Positions 32,001 to 43,300 of a stretch of 64,000 nt of DNA are shown piece by piece. Within the stretch, counting starts at the first letter, position 1; every line of letters begins with the position of its first letter. The DNA is from Anthoceros angustus. Its lineage: Eukaryota; Streptophyta; Anthocerotopsida; Anthocerotales; Anthocerotaceae. The stretch is from the NCBI GenBank assembly GCA_010909165.1, contig MU008182.1, forward strand, positions 496,001 through 560,000, written 5' to 3'. Under the pieces are notes generated by a model. The model did not search any database. It saw only the letters and a program-made list of their open reading frames with translations, and had not been told where the DNA came from. A program made the position numbers and the translations under genes.

Positions 32001-34340
32001 AAGGCAGCATCGATGAAGCTGGGTAGCACTGGCTGTATCAGAGCTTTTCCAATGGACACACCAACGATCCCTACGAGCTCAGTGGCCTTTGCACGGCAAG
32101 TCAATTCATCATCTTTTGTCGTTGTCATGTACATTTTCATAAGCTCTAGCACCTTCTCCGCGTAAGGCACGAAGGCTGCTTCAGCAGCAGCAGCAGCGGA
32201 TCCAATAGCAGACTGCATTCCACGACCAACAGACAGGTCCATGTGAATCCAATTTTAGGCAAGCCATGCTGAGAGTTATATAAAAACACGACATTGTAGA
32301 AGAAAACAGTCAGAAATACATATACCATGCAGGTCTCCTGCACATCCTTGCGACTGCTGGGTAACCCAGCTATCAGCGTTTCCATTAGGGGACCAAGGTA
32401 GGGCAAAATCTCCTGACCCAGATGCTCACAGAAAGCAGCAAGAGCATAATATGCTTTCTCCTGCAATTAACAGCACATCGAAATCAGCCAGGGGATGTCT
32501 GAACGTATACACGTATCAACAACTGCAGTGTTGGAAAAATGACAGCTTGCAAAACATACCTGTACTTCAGGAGATGAATCGCCAAGTACACTGAAAATTG
32601 CTGGAAGGATTGTTGCATAGTGCTCACATATCTCTGGCTGCAAATGTTCTGCATACTGGCCCAAAGTGAAACTAGCTGCCCCTCGAACAGCTTGGTGCGG
32701 ATCCTTGAGGGCCTCTAGCACTAACGGGAGTACTTGTGGCAGCCTTTCTTTCATTGCTTCGAAACAGCCCTCTGATATCACAGCTAGAGCCATCATGGCC
32801 GCTTGACGATAGTGCCAGTCCGGATTATGACAGTTTGAAACTGAAAAGTTCAGCACTGATGGGAAGACATGTTTTTTGGGTAGGCTCAAGGCCATAGTGT
32901 CCAAAACCTCTGCAGCAGCTCGATCTGCAGTGTCCTCCTCAGTAGTCTCCTCACCCTGTTCAGCTAATATAAGGAATGTGACGGAAAGAATTGGATCAAC
33001 CAACTTATGCTTGACCACAGTCTTGGGCTTGAATTTTGTTATTCCAACAATGAGCTGCATAGCCTGTTTGAACACAAGGGACAGGATGTTGGTTTCCTCA
33101 GAAATTTGCGGCAAACATTTCAGCACTGCAATTCCTCCTGCTTACCGAATCCCGAGTCTGGAATTCGAGTTGCTTGTTGGAGCAAACCTCCAGAGCAAAC
33201 ATGACAATAACTCCTACAGCTGGACCCAGTATAGGTGCCGGTGACTCCACAAGATCGTCAAATATTTCAAAAGCCAGGGTAGCCACTTCCTCCTCGCCAT
33301 TGGCAAGGCACATTCGGGCCACGTTCAGAATGGGGTGAATCAGCTCCCTGAACAGAACCTGCAAAGGTAATTCCAAGATCAGACCGTGACAAAGTTTTAG
33401 GAAGCCTAAAAGCCAATTTTTAGCACCACCGGCAACGACATAGGAGAAAAAGCTCATGGATTACCACTTCGTCGCCCTCTTCAATGTAACCCACAAGAGC
33501 TTCTACTGCCCTGCCACAGATTGGTGGAACAAAAAAACCAGCTGCCATAAGATTGACAGCCAGTCAAAGCTGCTCCCCAAGGAACGCACGTAAACGATAT
33601 TCAAAGTAAACTTCTGAGAGCCTCACCGCAAGGCCGCGACACGAACTCGATGGCTATGGGGATCATTCAGGCCATTAACAAAGATCGACTTCAAGGTTCC
33701 AAAATGTGGTCTCAAGGTTGTGCCAATAGTTTCCGTCAGGGAGCTGAACAAAATCAAGGAGACCTGGACAAGGTTCATACAGTGAGGTGTGATTTCAAGG
33801 CATTGGTGTGACGCCGAAAAGGCAGAAAGAACGGCAATGCAACTCACTTCACGATGATCCTCCTGAGGGCTTTGGCTGCACTGGAACAAGAAGGGCAGCA
33901 ATTCTGGCCACTCTCCGCCGGGCACAGTATGTTTGGCCACCACACTCGCTACGTTTGCGCTGGCTCGCCTGACCGGTGAACTGCATACAACCCACTGGGG
34001 CTTGAGAAGCTGACAGAGAGCATGGTACCCCTCCATCAAGAATCTAGAGATCTTACAAGTCAACTCACCTCTGCTCCTGAGAGATGCTCTCCAACAGAGT
34101 GGACTTGACGGAGTCGCGCACTTGCGGTGTCAGCTTCATCCAGTGGCCTGTGATTTTTTTGCGCATCAGCACGGCGGCAAGCTGCCTGACATTCTCGGAT
34201 TGCGCGGTGCGCAAATGGTGCAGCAGTGCCGGGATCAGCTGTGGATCCTTGGCAAACCGCCGAATCTGTTCCTCTGCTGCGTTGCGTGCGTTGTTGTCTG
34301 GAACCAGAAATTGCAGCAACAAAAATTCCAAATTTTCCAT
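29007..34340 (-). CDS. IPO4: Importin-4 (IPO4/IMB4-type importin beta)
   Basis: Karyopherin that carries cargo (in other eukaryotes histones and some ribosomal proteins) through the nuclear pore. The protein is all HEAT repeats, close to Arabidopsis IMB4 throughout. Start: FLVPDNNARNAAEEQIRRFA, then LIPALLHHLRTAQSENVRQL. Later: SPVRRASANVASVVAKHTVP; CSQSPQEDHREV; LAFEIFDDLVESPAPILG; VRGAASFTLGQYAEHLQPEI; ELREYTHGFFCNVAEILEAD; an acidic loop (FSDSDEEEMGNSFG) before VRTGVLDEKAAATQALGLFA; and a second acidic loop (DSDDEGNDEDAEHDD). The C-terminus, ELVPIFAHVVASADTTDEVK, ends at TGA 29007. Many exons, introns mostly near 100 nt. Expected length about 1,050 residues. It is divergent from the thioesterase gene and upstream of the membrane-protein gene. 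Confidence 0.95.
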
Positions 34341-35031
34341 GCTGCCAATCCGATCTCAGACGGTGCAGAGCGTCCGGGGAGTGAGTACGTGAGCACAGGT
34401 CATCAATGGATCACCAAACTAGCGCACCGCCAAAGCTCGGATTATCCCAGACCGCCGGGATCAAGATGGCAATGCGGAGGCACACGCAGAGGGAGAGCAA
34501 CAACGCAACGTGTGGCCGGCCATCTGCATATGTAGGCGGAGGGTTTCACTAGAGAGCAAACCCCAAAACTTCCTCCGGCGCCCTCCTTCTAAGAACAGTT
34601 GGCTTCCCTTTGCACTACTTCAGGAGTCACTTTTGTGTGATAGCCGCCCGAACATGCGGCACACGACTCGCGATCAGGGTTTGGTGAGAGGTGGGTGCTT
34701 CACACCTTCTGAAATCTGACCTGCCTCAAGCAAGACAGCAGCTTAAATCTGGCTGCGCGCGTTGCCGAAGTTTCTCAGCCGCTTACAGATTCATTGTGTG
34801 GAGCGATTAAGGGGGCTGAACGCGGGTCTCGGAGTTAATCGCTTGGCCCCAACCTCAAATTTCCTAGACTGGTGTTGTGAGAATTGAAGATTGGTGGTGA
34901 GGGTGTAGCAACCCCCACCTATTCTATTCTGCTGCGCATCACGTCTCTGACTATCGGGTGTCTGGGAATTCGGGCCATGCCTGGCGCATGACTGTCCTGG
35001 GAATGGCCGCGCCTGCCTAGCGTGCGCATAA
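34341..35031. promoter_or_regulatory. Shared divergent promoter region of importin-4 and the thioesterase
   Basis: 691 bp separate the two start codons, pointing in opposite directions. An upstream ATG at 34988 on the plus strand opens a short frame (MTVLGMAAPA then TAG) before the thioesterase start. No TATA box is obvious. Confidence 0.4.
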
Positions 35032-36672
35032 ATGAGGGATGCGTGGAGCAGGCTTGTTACTGGGAGTTGTCCCAGCTTGTCTAAACTGTGGCACAGCAGT
35101 CGAGCGCTTGGAGCTTTGTGCCAGCTGATTGTGAATGGTGAGCAGGCTTGGGGTTGTTCGACTTCTCTCTTGTGTGTTTGAGAGCTGCGGGGACGTTCTG
35201 AGATGTGGGTTATGCTTGGTCGTGCAGGTGAATTGGCTGCGGTGCAGAGGAGGCTTTTGGTGAAGGGTGTTGCAGCGGGGTCTACATCCGAGGAGAAATT
35301 TGAAGACCTCGTGGAACCCACCCCGAGGAAGCTCGATTCTCCACCAGCACCACAAGGCCCTTGGGTGGCCAGCATGGAGCACGCCATCCCTGTGAAGGGC
35401 ACAGTTGCAGATGCGAAGGGTGCAACAGATTCTGAAGCTCCTGATGGTCAGCACAAGCCGCTGACGCTGTGGCCCGGAATGTATCATTCACCGGTGACTG
35501 CAGCCTTGTGGCATGCGCGGTCGAGCATTTTTGAGAGGGCCAGTCGGCTTGATCACGACGGGCCTGCTCAGACCACGCTGATGACCAAGACCCCTGAGCA
35601 GTGCCGCACCAGCGTGCTGTACAAGTTCTCGACTGATGCGGTGTTGAGGGAGCAGTACCGGAGCCCCTGGAATGGCTGCCGCATCGGTAAGCTGCTGGAG
35701 GATCTGGATGCCTTGGCTGGTACTATAGCCGTGAGGCATTGCTCGGATGAAGATATGACGACGAGGCCGTTGCTGTTGGTGACGGCGTCGGTGGACAAGA
35801 TCAGTCTCAAGAAGAATCTGAGTCTGGATTCTGACCTGGTGCTGGCTGGTGAAGTTGCCTGGACCGGGCGGTCGTCCATGGAGATCAGAATGACGGTAAG
35901 GCAGCCGGCAGGCCTCGGGGAGGAGGTGAAGGGCGATGACAACATTGCTCTCACCGCAAACTTCACTTTCGTGGCACGCGACTCCAAGACCAAAAGGGCT
36001 GCCGGTGTGAACCATCTTGCCCCTCAGAGTGAGTCGGAGAAGGCTCTGTTTGCAGAAGGTGAAGCCAGGGATGCGAGAAGGAAGCGAGAGAGGCAGCTGC
36101 ATTCAGGAAACGGCCTGCAGGAGAAGGCACTCAAGGACGGGGAGAGATTGCAGGCGCTGCTGGCAGAAGGACGGGTGCTGTGTGAGATGCCTGCCTTGGC
36201 GGACAGAAACAGTATCCTCATCCGGGATACAAGGTTGGAGAACGCAATGATATGTCAGCCACAGCAGCGGAACATGCACGGGCGGATCTTTGGGGGCTTT
36301 CTGATGCGCCGGGCATATGAGCTGGCATACTCCACCTGCTACGTGTTTGTCGGAAGCAGGCCCCGCTTTCGGGAAGTGGACCATGTGGATTTCCATCGGC
36401 CAGTGGATGTTGGAGATCTGCTCAGGTTCAAATCGCGTGTTCTGTACACTGAGACTGAGAAGCCAGATACGCCCTTGATTCATGTGGAAGTGGTGGCATT
36501 CGTCACACAACCCGAGCTGCGTTCCAGTCTGGTTTCCAACACTTTCTACTTCACATTTACAACTGATGTGGATGGTTCCAAAGCTCTGGTTCGCCGAGTG
36601 TTGCCTTCCACGGAAGAGGAAGCACGCACCTATCTTCTCCGGTATGACGCTGACCACCCCGAGAAGCTTTAG
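35032..36672 (+). CDS. ACOT9-type double hot-dog acyl-CoA thioesterase, organelle-targeted
   Basis: Hydrolyses acyl-CoA esters to free fatty acid and CoA. About 516 residues with two hot-dog domains: first around 35640-35990 (SPWNGCRIGKLLEDLDALAG, VTASVDKISLKKNLSLDSDL, GEVAWTGRSSMEIRM), second around 36230-36560 (NMHGRIFGGFLMRRAYELAY, VDHVDFHRPVDVGDLLRFKS). The simple ORF begins at 35203 after a stop. A better model starts at ATG 35032, encodes a basic, acid-free presequence (MRDAWSRLVTGSCPSLSKLW), and splices out 35138-35227 (gtgagc donor, gtgcag acceptor, phase 1). This fuses VNG to ELAAVQRRLLVKG. That removes the stop and gives a typical mitochondrial, or possibly plastid, targeting sequence. 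The rest has no intron. Confidence 0.88.
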
Positions 36673-38195
36673 GGGACGTGCCATCTGAATTGGGTGCGCC
36701 ATCAGAGGTCCCTCCCAATTGTTTTTTCCTTGTTACGGCTATGTGACTCGCTGCAAGAAGCGGTGTCTTGTGAGGTACATATCTGGACGGCTAATAACAA
36801 TCCTATTTTTCCCCGCCTCCAGCCTTGTCATGGACTCTGAGGGAGCGGGTTCCCCGCCTTCAGCCTTAGTCATGGACTCCGAGGAAGCGGGTTGAGAATA
36901 AGACCAGAAAATTTTTAAATGGTTAGCTCGTAGTTGAGAACGATGGTGTCCGCTGCTGCTGACAATGCTTGAAATTCTCATAGGCTGCTGGGTGTCAAAG
37001 TCAGACAACGGGAGAACGGGGGCTGAGAAAGGCAACGGGAGCCCGGGGGCTGAGAAGGGGCTATGAATATGGAGGGTCGATAGCATGACCGGAGACCTAC
37101 ACATATTACTTGCCACTAATCCAAAATTGTCACTCTACAAACCTACAGATATTATTTGCGTCTAATTGAGAACAGAGAATTCACACTTCTTAGGATTCTC
37201 ACTTCTTAGCACTCCGGCTACAAGGCATTCTTCCTGAGAACTTCAAAGCTTTGAAAGAATGAGATCTATCGTAAACAAAATGGAGTATCTAGGCGAGATC
37301 TATACTAAACTAAATGGAGTTTTCGCTGTTGAGATGTGAAATACAACTCTTCTCATCACCAACCGAAGGTCAGTGGAGATGCTTGTCGATGACGAAAGGA
37401 AGGCCGGCTACAGCGTGTGCTCGTGGGGAAAATTGACCCGTCAGCCTGAATCAAAGCCTACAAAATGACTCTCTGCTCTTTTCTCGTAAAAGAGGCACTA
37501 CATTGCAGCTGTTCCAGCATGTTTCTCATTGCTCTTTTGTAGTTGAGCAGTTCAAGTTTGGAAGCTCCTCTTCTCGATGAGCCATGGGTCACCTTGACCT
37601 TTCGAGGATTCTTGGGTCCCATTTCGGCTCGTCGGATTGCAAAACCAACCTGCAGCCTTGAGCAAAAGAATTTATACATACACACTTAGCTCATAAATCG
37701 CTTGCTTTGCAGCACGGGTATGTCCTTGTGACGCAAGCAGGGGTGTACGCTGTTCTGGACACTGTGCTGAATTTAGCTTCATGTTTTGGAAAGAATAGTG
37801 TACAAACGTGTCATCAAAGCAATGACTTCTGTTCTGTTTGGTACAAGCTTAAGTGACGACTTCTAAGCGGAAGAGTTGAGAGGACTCCTTTTCATGAGCC
37901 GAACTGCTCGCTCCCGGAATGATCCCAATACCTGCAGCAAATGGAGGAGCAGATGATGATAAGTCTTTGTGCCTGTCCTTCATCCTTTTGAAGTGGATGG
38001 TGGGTGTGCACATGCAGAATGGAGAATGCAGAGGGACGCAGTAATTACCTGATTTGCGGTTGGTGTGAGGAGGCCGAGATGGGACAGACATGGTGAATGC
38101 GGTGAAGCATGGGCCTCAGTCACTGCCTTGCTAGTTCATGCAAAGCTCTTGAGGCTGCGTGGGGGCGGCAGACGAAGCTAGTAACTTGTGGAGTG
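36673..38195. other. Convergent intergenic region between thioesterase and second GRAS gene
   Basis: 3' flanks of two genes that point toward each other. Includes a diverged repeat of about 50 bp near 36810-36895 (gagggagcgggttccccgcc / gaggaagcgggttgagaata). A possible small minus-strand gene is listed separately. Confidence 0.5.
37458..38091 (-). CDS. Possible small multi-exon gene, unrecognised
   Basis: Minus-strand pieces look exon-like. ATG 38091 reads MSVPSRPPHTNRKS and then has a gtaatt donor. A middle piece (about 37859-38000) reads SSAPPFAAGIGIIPGASSSA. A last piece after a gctgcag acceptor (about 37650 to 37458) reads VGFAIRRAEMGPKNPRKVKV and ends FTRKEQRVIL-stop. The last two join in phase 0. 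The first junction does not give a clean phase with the acceptors I see, so the model is incomplete. No family is recognised. It may instead be untranslated sequence. Confidence 0.25.
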
Positions 38196-41100
38196 TTATC
38201 GCCATGCAGAGACCCCCATGAGCGGCATGCTAGACCACCGGAGCCCCAAATAGCCATTGTTGTTGGCCAGGGTGTAGTTGTTGGAGTAGTAGAGATTGAG
38301 CAGCAGATCCGCCTGGCTCACCGCCCTGCTGCTGAGAGGCACCGGAGAGAAGCCTGCCGCCTCCATCCTCTTAGCCCACTCTGTCATGCTCTCGTGCCTT
38401 TCCACTCTGTCGGTGCCCTCACACGCTATGATGTTCCGGATCTTCTGGGCTGCGAAGAGCTGCTCTATCTTCATGCGAACAGGCGAGTCGTGGGGCAGGG
38501 AGGAGTCGAAAGCATCAAACACTGCCGAGTAGTAGTGCAAGCACGCCATAAACCTGCATAGCCAGCAGCCGGGAGTCAGTCATCCGTACTAGCTGCCTGG
38601 CGGACCATGGGTGTAAGCAAATTGCAAAGGAGGAAAGAAAAAATGGCACCCACCTGGCGGGAAAGTGAGGACTGTTGTGGTTGCCGTCGTTCTCGGTGAG
38701 GGCGAACACCTTGGGGTTGAGGGAGCGGAGGCCTCGCAGGATTCGGTTGAAGTTATCCGCCCCCTTGTGGAGCAGGTAGTGCAGCTGGCAGAAGGAATTC
38801 ACCACGCACACCTCCCCTCTCCTCAGCTCCAGCAACCGGATGTTGAATTCCTCAAGAGGAACCACGATAGGGCAGTACTCGAGAGGCAGATTGAGCTGCT
38901 TAGCGCACTCCTGCAGAGTCTCCCCCGTCTCCTTGAGCTCGTCGTAGCTTGAGCCGACAGCCGAGATCCTGAGATTCGGGGGTCCACCTTCTCTGGTTGC
39001 CAAAGCCTGTAGACATGTTTGCAAACATGTCAGGAAACACGGACACAGCAGTGCACAGCCATGGCAATGCATGCAAAAAAGTGGAGTGCAGTAGGACTAC
39101 AGACCTGGAAGAAAGCCGGCCACTGCATTCCATACCACATGTGCAGGTCGATGAGATGCACATTGTGGTCGTTCTCAATGGCATCCAGCAGGACCTGGTT
39201 GGAGGTGAGGTGGCCGAACTTGCCGGTAGGGAGGCAGTCGTAGAGCACGCTGAGGGCCTCCAGCTTCTCCGCCTTGGGGATGGACTTGTCGCCGTGCAGA
39301 CCTCGGAAGAGATCAGAGCGCGTCTTGCGCGTGACGCGAGCGGCCAGGGCCTCGGCGAAGTAGGCGGCCAGGCGCTGGATGGGGCTCCCCAGGGGAGCCA
39401 CCAGCGTGCTGAGCCGCTCCAATAGCACGTGCGCCAGCTCCATGTTGTCGTCCGCCACAGCCTCGGCGCAGGCCAGCAGCAGGTGCACCAGCTGCAGCCC
39501 CATGGCCATGACGGCCGGGTCGGGCACAGCGGCCGACATGACGGAGCCCGCCAGATCCTGCAGCTCCATCCCCCCGCTGTTTTGCGCATTGGGATTGTGG
39601 GTCCGGTAGAGGTGCGCGGGGCGGTACTGCAGGGAGTTGGAGGAGACCTGGTGGGGATGGAATTCCGGCGCCTGGCCCAGCTGCTGGTAGGAATTGGAAG
39701 CAGGCTTGTGCTGGGCATGCGGATGCGGATGCGGATGCGCGCGCTGCCCCAGCAGGGATCCCGCCGGGAACGACATGCTGTGGGAGAGGTAAGGATTCCC
39801 CGGAGCTCCGGCCCCCAGGGGACTCGGGGCGTGGCTGGTGCTGGTGCTGGTGCTGGTGCCGCTGCTGCCCTGCATTCGCTGCGACGGCAGCGAATTGCTG
39901 CGGTTGAGCTGCCCCCCCATGTCCCCCAGCTGCAGCACCGGCTGGGAGGCCGGGAGCTGCTGCAGGTTGGGCAGGGAGTGGGAGCTTAGGAACCTCCTGC
40001 CGTAGCCCGGGCTGGAGGTGGAGGAGGCCGCGGTGGAGGCCGGGGCGAAGGCCTGCACCAGAGCCAGAGTGGAGGAATTGGAGGCCGGCTGGGCCGCCAT
40101 GAAGCTCACAGACATCTTGTTGCTCTTGAGCTGCGCCAGCGGCTGGGGGTAGTGCTTGTAGCCCGCGCTCCCCGCTGCTCCCCCCGGCCAGGAGGACGAC
40201 AGGCCGGAGCTGCTCCCCATCCCGCCGTCGGAGAGGAAGCCCATCCCTCCCGCCCCCGAGCCCAGGCGGTGGGCATGTTGATGCTGCAGCTGCAGTGTGG
40301 GATTGTCCGAGAGGCCGGTGGAGAAGGGCGAGCCAAGGATGCCGCCGTGGGACTGCTGCTGGAACCCCAGATCCATCCCTGACGACACGAGAGCGTCCGC
40401 CATGAGCTGGTTCATGGATCCGGAGCCGTCCGGGAGGGAATGGTTCATGGTGATGGGGAGGGGATCCAATTCCAGCATCACCGTGTCCCCCTCGGCAGAG
40501 TCGAATTGGTGGTGATCCAGGGATGATGTGAAGGAAGTGACAGAGTCCATGCGGTCTCGGAGGTGGAGAATGTTGGGCTCGCTCTCCACCTTCACCATCC
40601 TGCCCCCGCCTCCCATCCGCAAATTCACGTTGCTGCCGTAGATCCTCATGAACTCCTTCTCCAGCTCGTCCACCTCCGAGGCCGCGCCCTTGCTCCCCAC
40701 GTTCATCCACTGATCGGGCTGCTGCGAGGAGGACACCCCGGCCCCCGACCCACCCCGGCTGCTCATCGCCTCCAAGAACGTGCGATGGTTGTTGTTGTTG
40801 CTGCTCCCGCTGCCCAGCCCAGTGGAGTACGCATTGGAGTCGGACGAGGTGTCCATGAAGGTGCTCACCACGGCGTTGCTGCTGCTGTAGAGCGCTTGTC
40901 CCGGATTGTTGGTGTTGCCCAAGGCGTTGTTGTTGTTGTTGGTCGGGGAGACCACGAAGCTGGGCTTGACGCCGCCGGAGCCGAAGCTGCTCTTGCTGCG
41001 CTGCTGCTGCTGCTGCTGCTGCTGCTCCGATTCCATGTAGGAGAAGGAGGGGCTGTGGGTGTCCGGGGCTGCCGTCACCGTGGCGTCCATGAAGGTCGGG

Positions 41101-42095
41101 GAGGAATCCAGAGCCATCTCCATGAGCGACTGGTAAGTGGAAGCGGCCGCAGCCGCAGCCGCAGCCGCAGCCTCCTGCTGTTGCTGCTGCTGCTGCTGTC
41201 TCCCGGTGTTGCACATTTGCATTTGCAATTGCATTTGCATCCCCGCCGGCTGCTCCGTTTGATTGGTGCCGAAGAAGGTGTTGGATCCTGTGGAAGAATT
41301 AGGGGCAGCGGTGGCAGGCTGCTGCAGCAGCTCCAGCAGAAACTGCTCCATGTCCGAGGACTGCGCGTCCTTGAGGAATGCATCCACCTCGTCCACGCCT
41401 CCTCCCCCCGCCGTGTACGGCGAGCTGGGCCTGAATTGGAAGTTGAAACCAGAGGTCGGGGACGCAGCAGGAGCAGGAGCATTGACGCTGTTGTTGGGGG
41501 ACCCGGCTGGGGCTGCAGCCGTGCTCTTCACGGCTGAGGGAAGCTCCGACTGCGAGGCTGCCGGCGGGGCGGACGCGGAGACATCCCCGGCTGCTGCCGC
41601 TGCGGCAGCTGCATCGGCATCGGAGGCGGGGAGCATGGCGGAGACATCGTACACCCCCAGATCTCCGTAGGCGGAGAGGGGAGCGTGGGAGGAGGAGGAG
41701 GAGGAATTCATGAGGGGAGGCGGGCTGGGAGCCTGGGTGAGATTGGAGGAAGGGAGGAGGTGGAGGAGGTGGAGGCGCTGGTGCAGGAGGAGGAAGCAGC
41801 TGCTACTGGCGGGGAAGGTGCAGGCGGTGGCATTGGAGGAGCAGGAGAGCTGGGAGTTGCAGGCAGAGGCAGCAGGGGCGGAGGAGGAGGAGCAATTGAG
41901 GACTCCCAGCTGGTGAGGCCATGCGGAGAGGTCGTGGGAGGAGGAAGCCCCCGTGACGGAGGAGGAGGCGAAGGAGAAGGCAGGAGAGAAGGGCGAATTG
42001 GGCACTCCCAGCATACATGCGTGCGGGTGGTGGCCGTGGTGGTGCAGACCGTGGTGATCGGAGGACATGACTTGCATCCCTCCCGCCGTTGTCAT
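38196..42095 (-). CDS. Very large GRAS-domain protein with ~870-residue low-complexity N-terminus
   Basis: GRAS transcription regulator of 1,233 residues by my splice model, versus the usual 400-800. Exons: 39105-42095, 38654-39006 and 38196-38553; introns are 98 and 100 nt, both GT-AG, and phases agree. The N-terminal ~870 residues are rich in S, G, Q, N and H, with runs of Q (about 41000, 41180), A, N and S, and are probably disordered. The GRAS domain begins near residue 875: LVHLLLACAEAVADDNMELA; VHIID-like HNVHLIDLHMWYGMQWPAFF; ALATREGGPPNLRISAVGSS; PFYRE region with VFALTENDGNHNSPHFPARF; and final SAW LRWSSMPLMGVSAWR. The first intron falls right after the VHIID region. Subfamily is not resolved. 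It is distinct from the GRAS gene at 20.5 kb. Confidence 0.9.
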
Positions 42096-43300
42096 GGCTG
42101 CCCGCAGCTGCAGGCGCCTCCCTCGTCAGCCAGAGCAGCGAGCTAGGAAGCGGAAGCAGAAGCAGGAGGAGGAGGAGGAGAAGGCGGGCCGAGGGCCGAG
42201 GGCCGAGGGCCGAGTGGGTAGGTAGCAGGAGGAGTGGAGTGGGAATGGGGAATGGGGAATGGAGGAGGAGACAGGAAACAGTGGCGGGCTAGCCTGCTCT
42301 TCTAGCTAGCGGGGGGGCAGTGCAGGACAATGTGGCCATCTTGGGAAGGGGGAATCCGAGAGCGAGTCCACCCTCAGGCTGACTTTCTTTCCGCCAGCGC
42401 TGCCTGCTGCTGCTCCGGGAGGGGTGAAGCAGCAGGCAGGTGGAGGCGGAGTAGGCTGCTGCACCAGAATCTGCACAAAGGCCGGCAGCAGAAGCAGAAG
42501 CAGCAGCAAGCAGCCACCGGTGCAAGCCTTGGAGGGAAGCAAGTCTTACAAGACAAGGGAGGAAAGACGAGGCAAGGTAGAAGGTGCAGCAGCAGCAGCA
42601 GCGTGCGATCCACACCCTTCCTTGCTCTCCTCGAGCCTCGCACACAGTACACTCCTTGAACCTTTGAACCTACTGGTACTCTCTTTTACCCGCTCTCAAT
42701 GCTCACTCGCTCGGGACCCCATCGACACCATGCCTGCTGCGCCACCACACATACATATGTAACACACACACACACACACACACTCACATAGCAACACGGA
42801 AACAGAGACTGTGACGCTCACAAGCCGGAGCACAATTTCCGAGCAAGCCTTCCACGCTTCGGAAAAGCCAGGAACGAGGCGGGGAAAGGGAGGCCTGGGC
42901 TGGGGAAGAGTAAGGGAGGCTAAAAGGCGAGCCTCAGAGCCAAGGCAAGGCTGTGAGGAGGAAGAGGCAGCAGCAAGCAGCAAGAGCAAGCAGAGAGACG
43001 ATGATGGGCAGTGGCAGGAAACCAGACCTCGGTTGTGACAAAGAGAAGAAAGTGTGGGAGACGGGAGCTCTGAATATAAGGAGGGAGAGAGAAGGCCACT
43101 CTTCACCCTCCTCTCTCTCCAGCCCAGCAGTAGAGTACAGCCTCCCCCGAAAGACGACGAGGGCGAGGTGGTGGGCAGCGGCAAAAGGTGAGAGAGGCAG
43201 GGGATCGCTTCTTCTATTCCACGCCAATGCTCATACATATGTATCCATCATCTACAGGGGCAGGCCCGCCCGCAGGAGCTGGGAAGGGGGGGGGAGCGCA
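42096..43300 (-). promoter_or_regulatory. Leader/promoter region of the second GRAS gene
   Basis: GA/CT-rich DNA with a (CA) run at 42762-42782. Read on the minus strand, CCTTATATTCAG near 43073-43084 is a reasonable TATA box. It would place transcription near 43045 and give a leader of about 950 nt. This is inference only. Confidence 0.3.

Noticed and set aside
39313-41214. 633-codon minus-strand ORF in another frame of the second GRAS gene
   Set aside because: Overlapping shadow of the GRAS exon, with G/A/R-rich low complexity from the same repeats.
40563-41537. 324-codon plus-strand ORF opposite the second GRAS gene
   Set aside because: Shadow of the GC-rich GRAS coding strand; no domain and no splice or start support.
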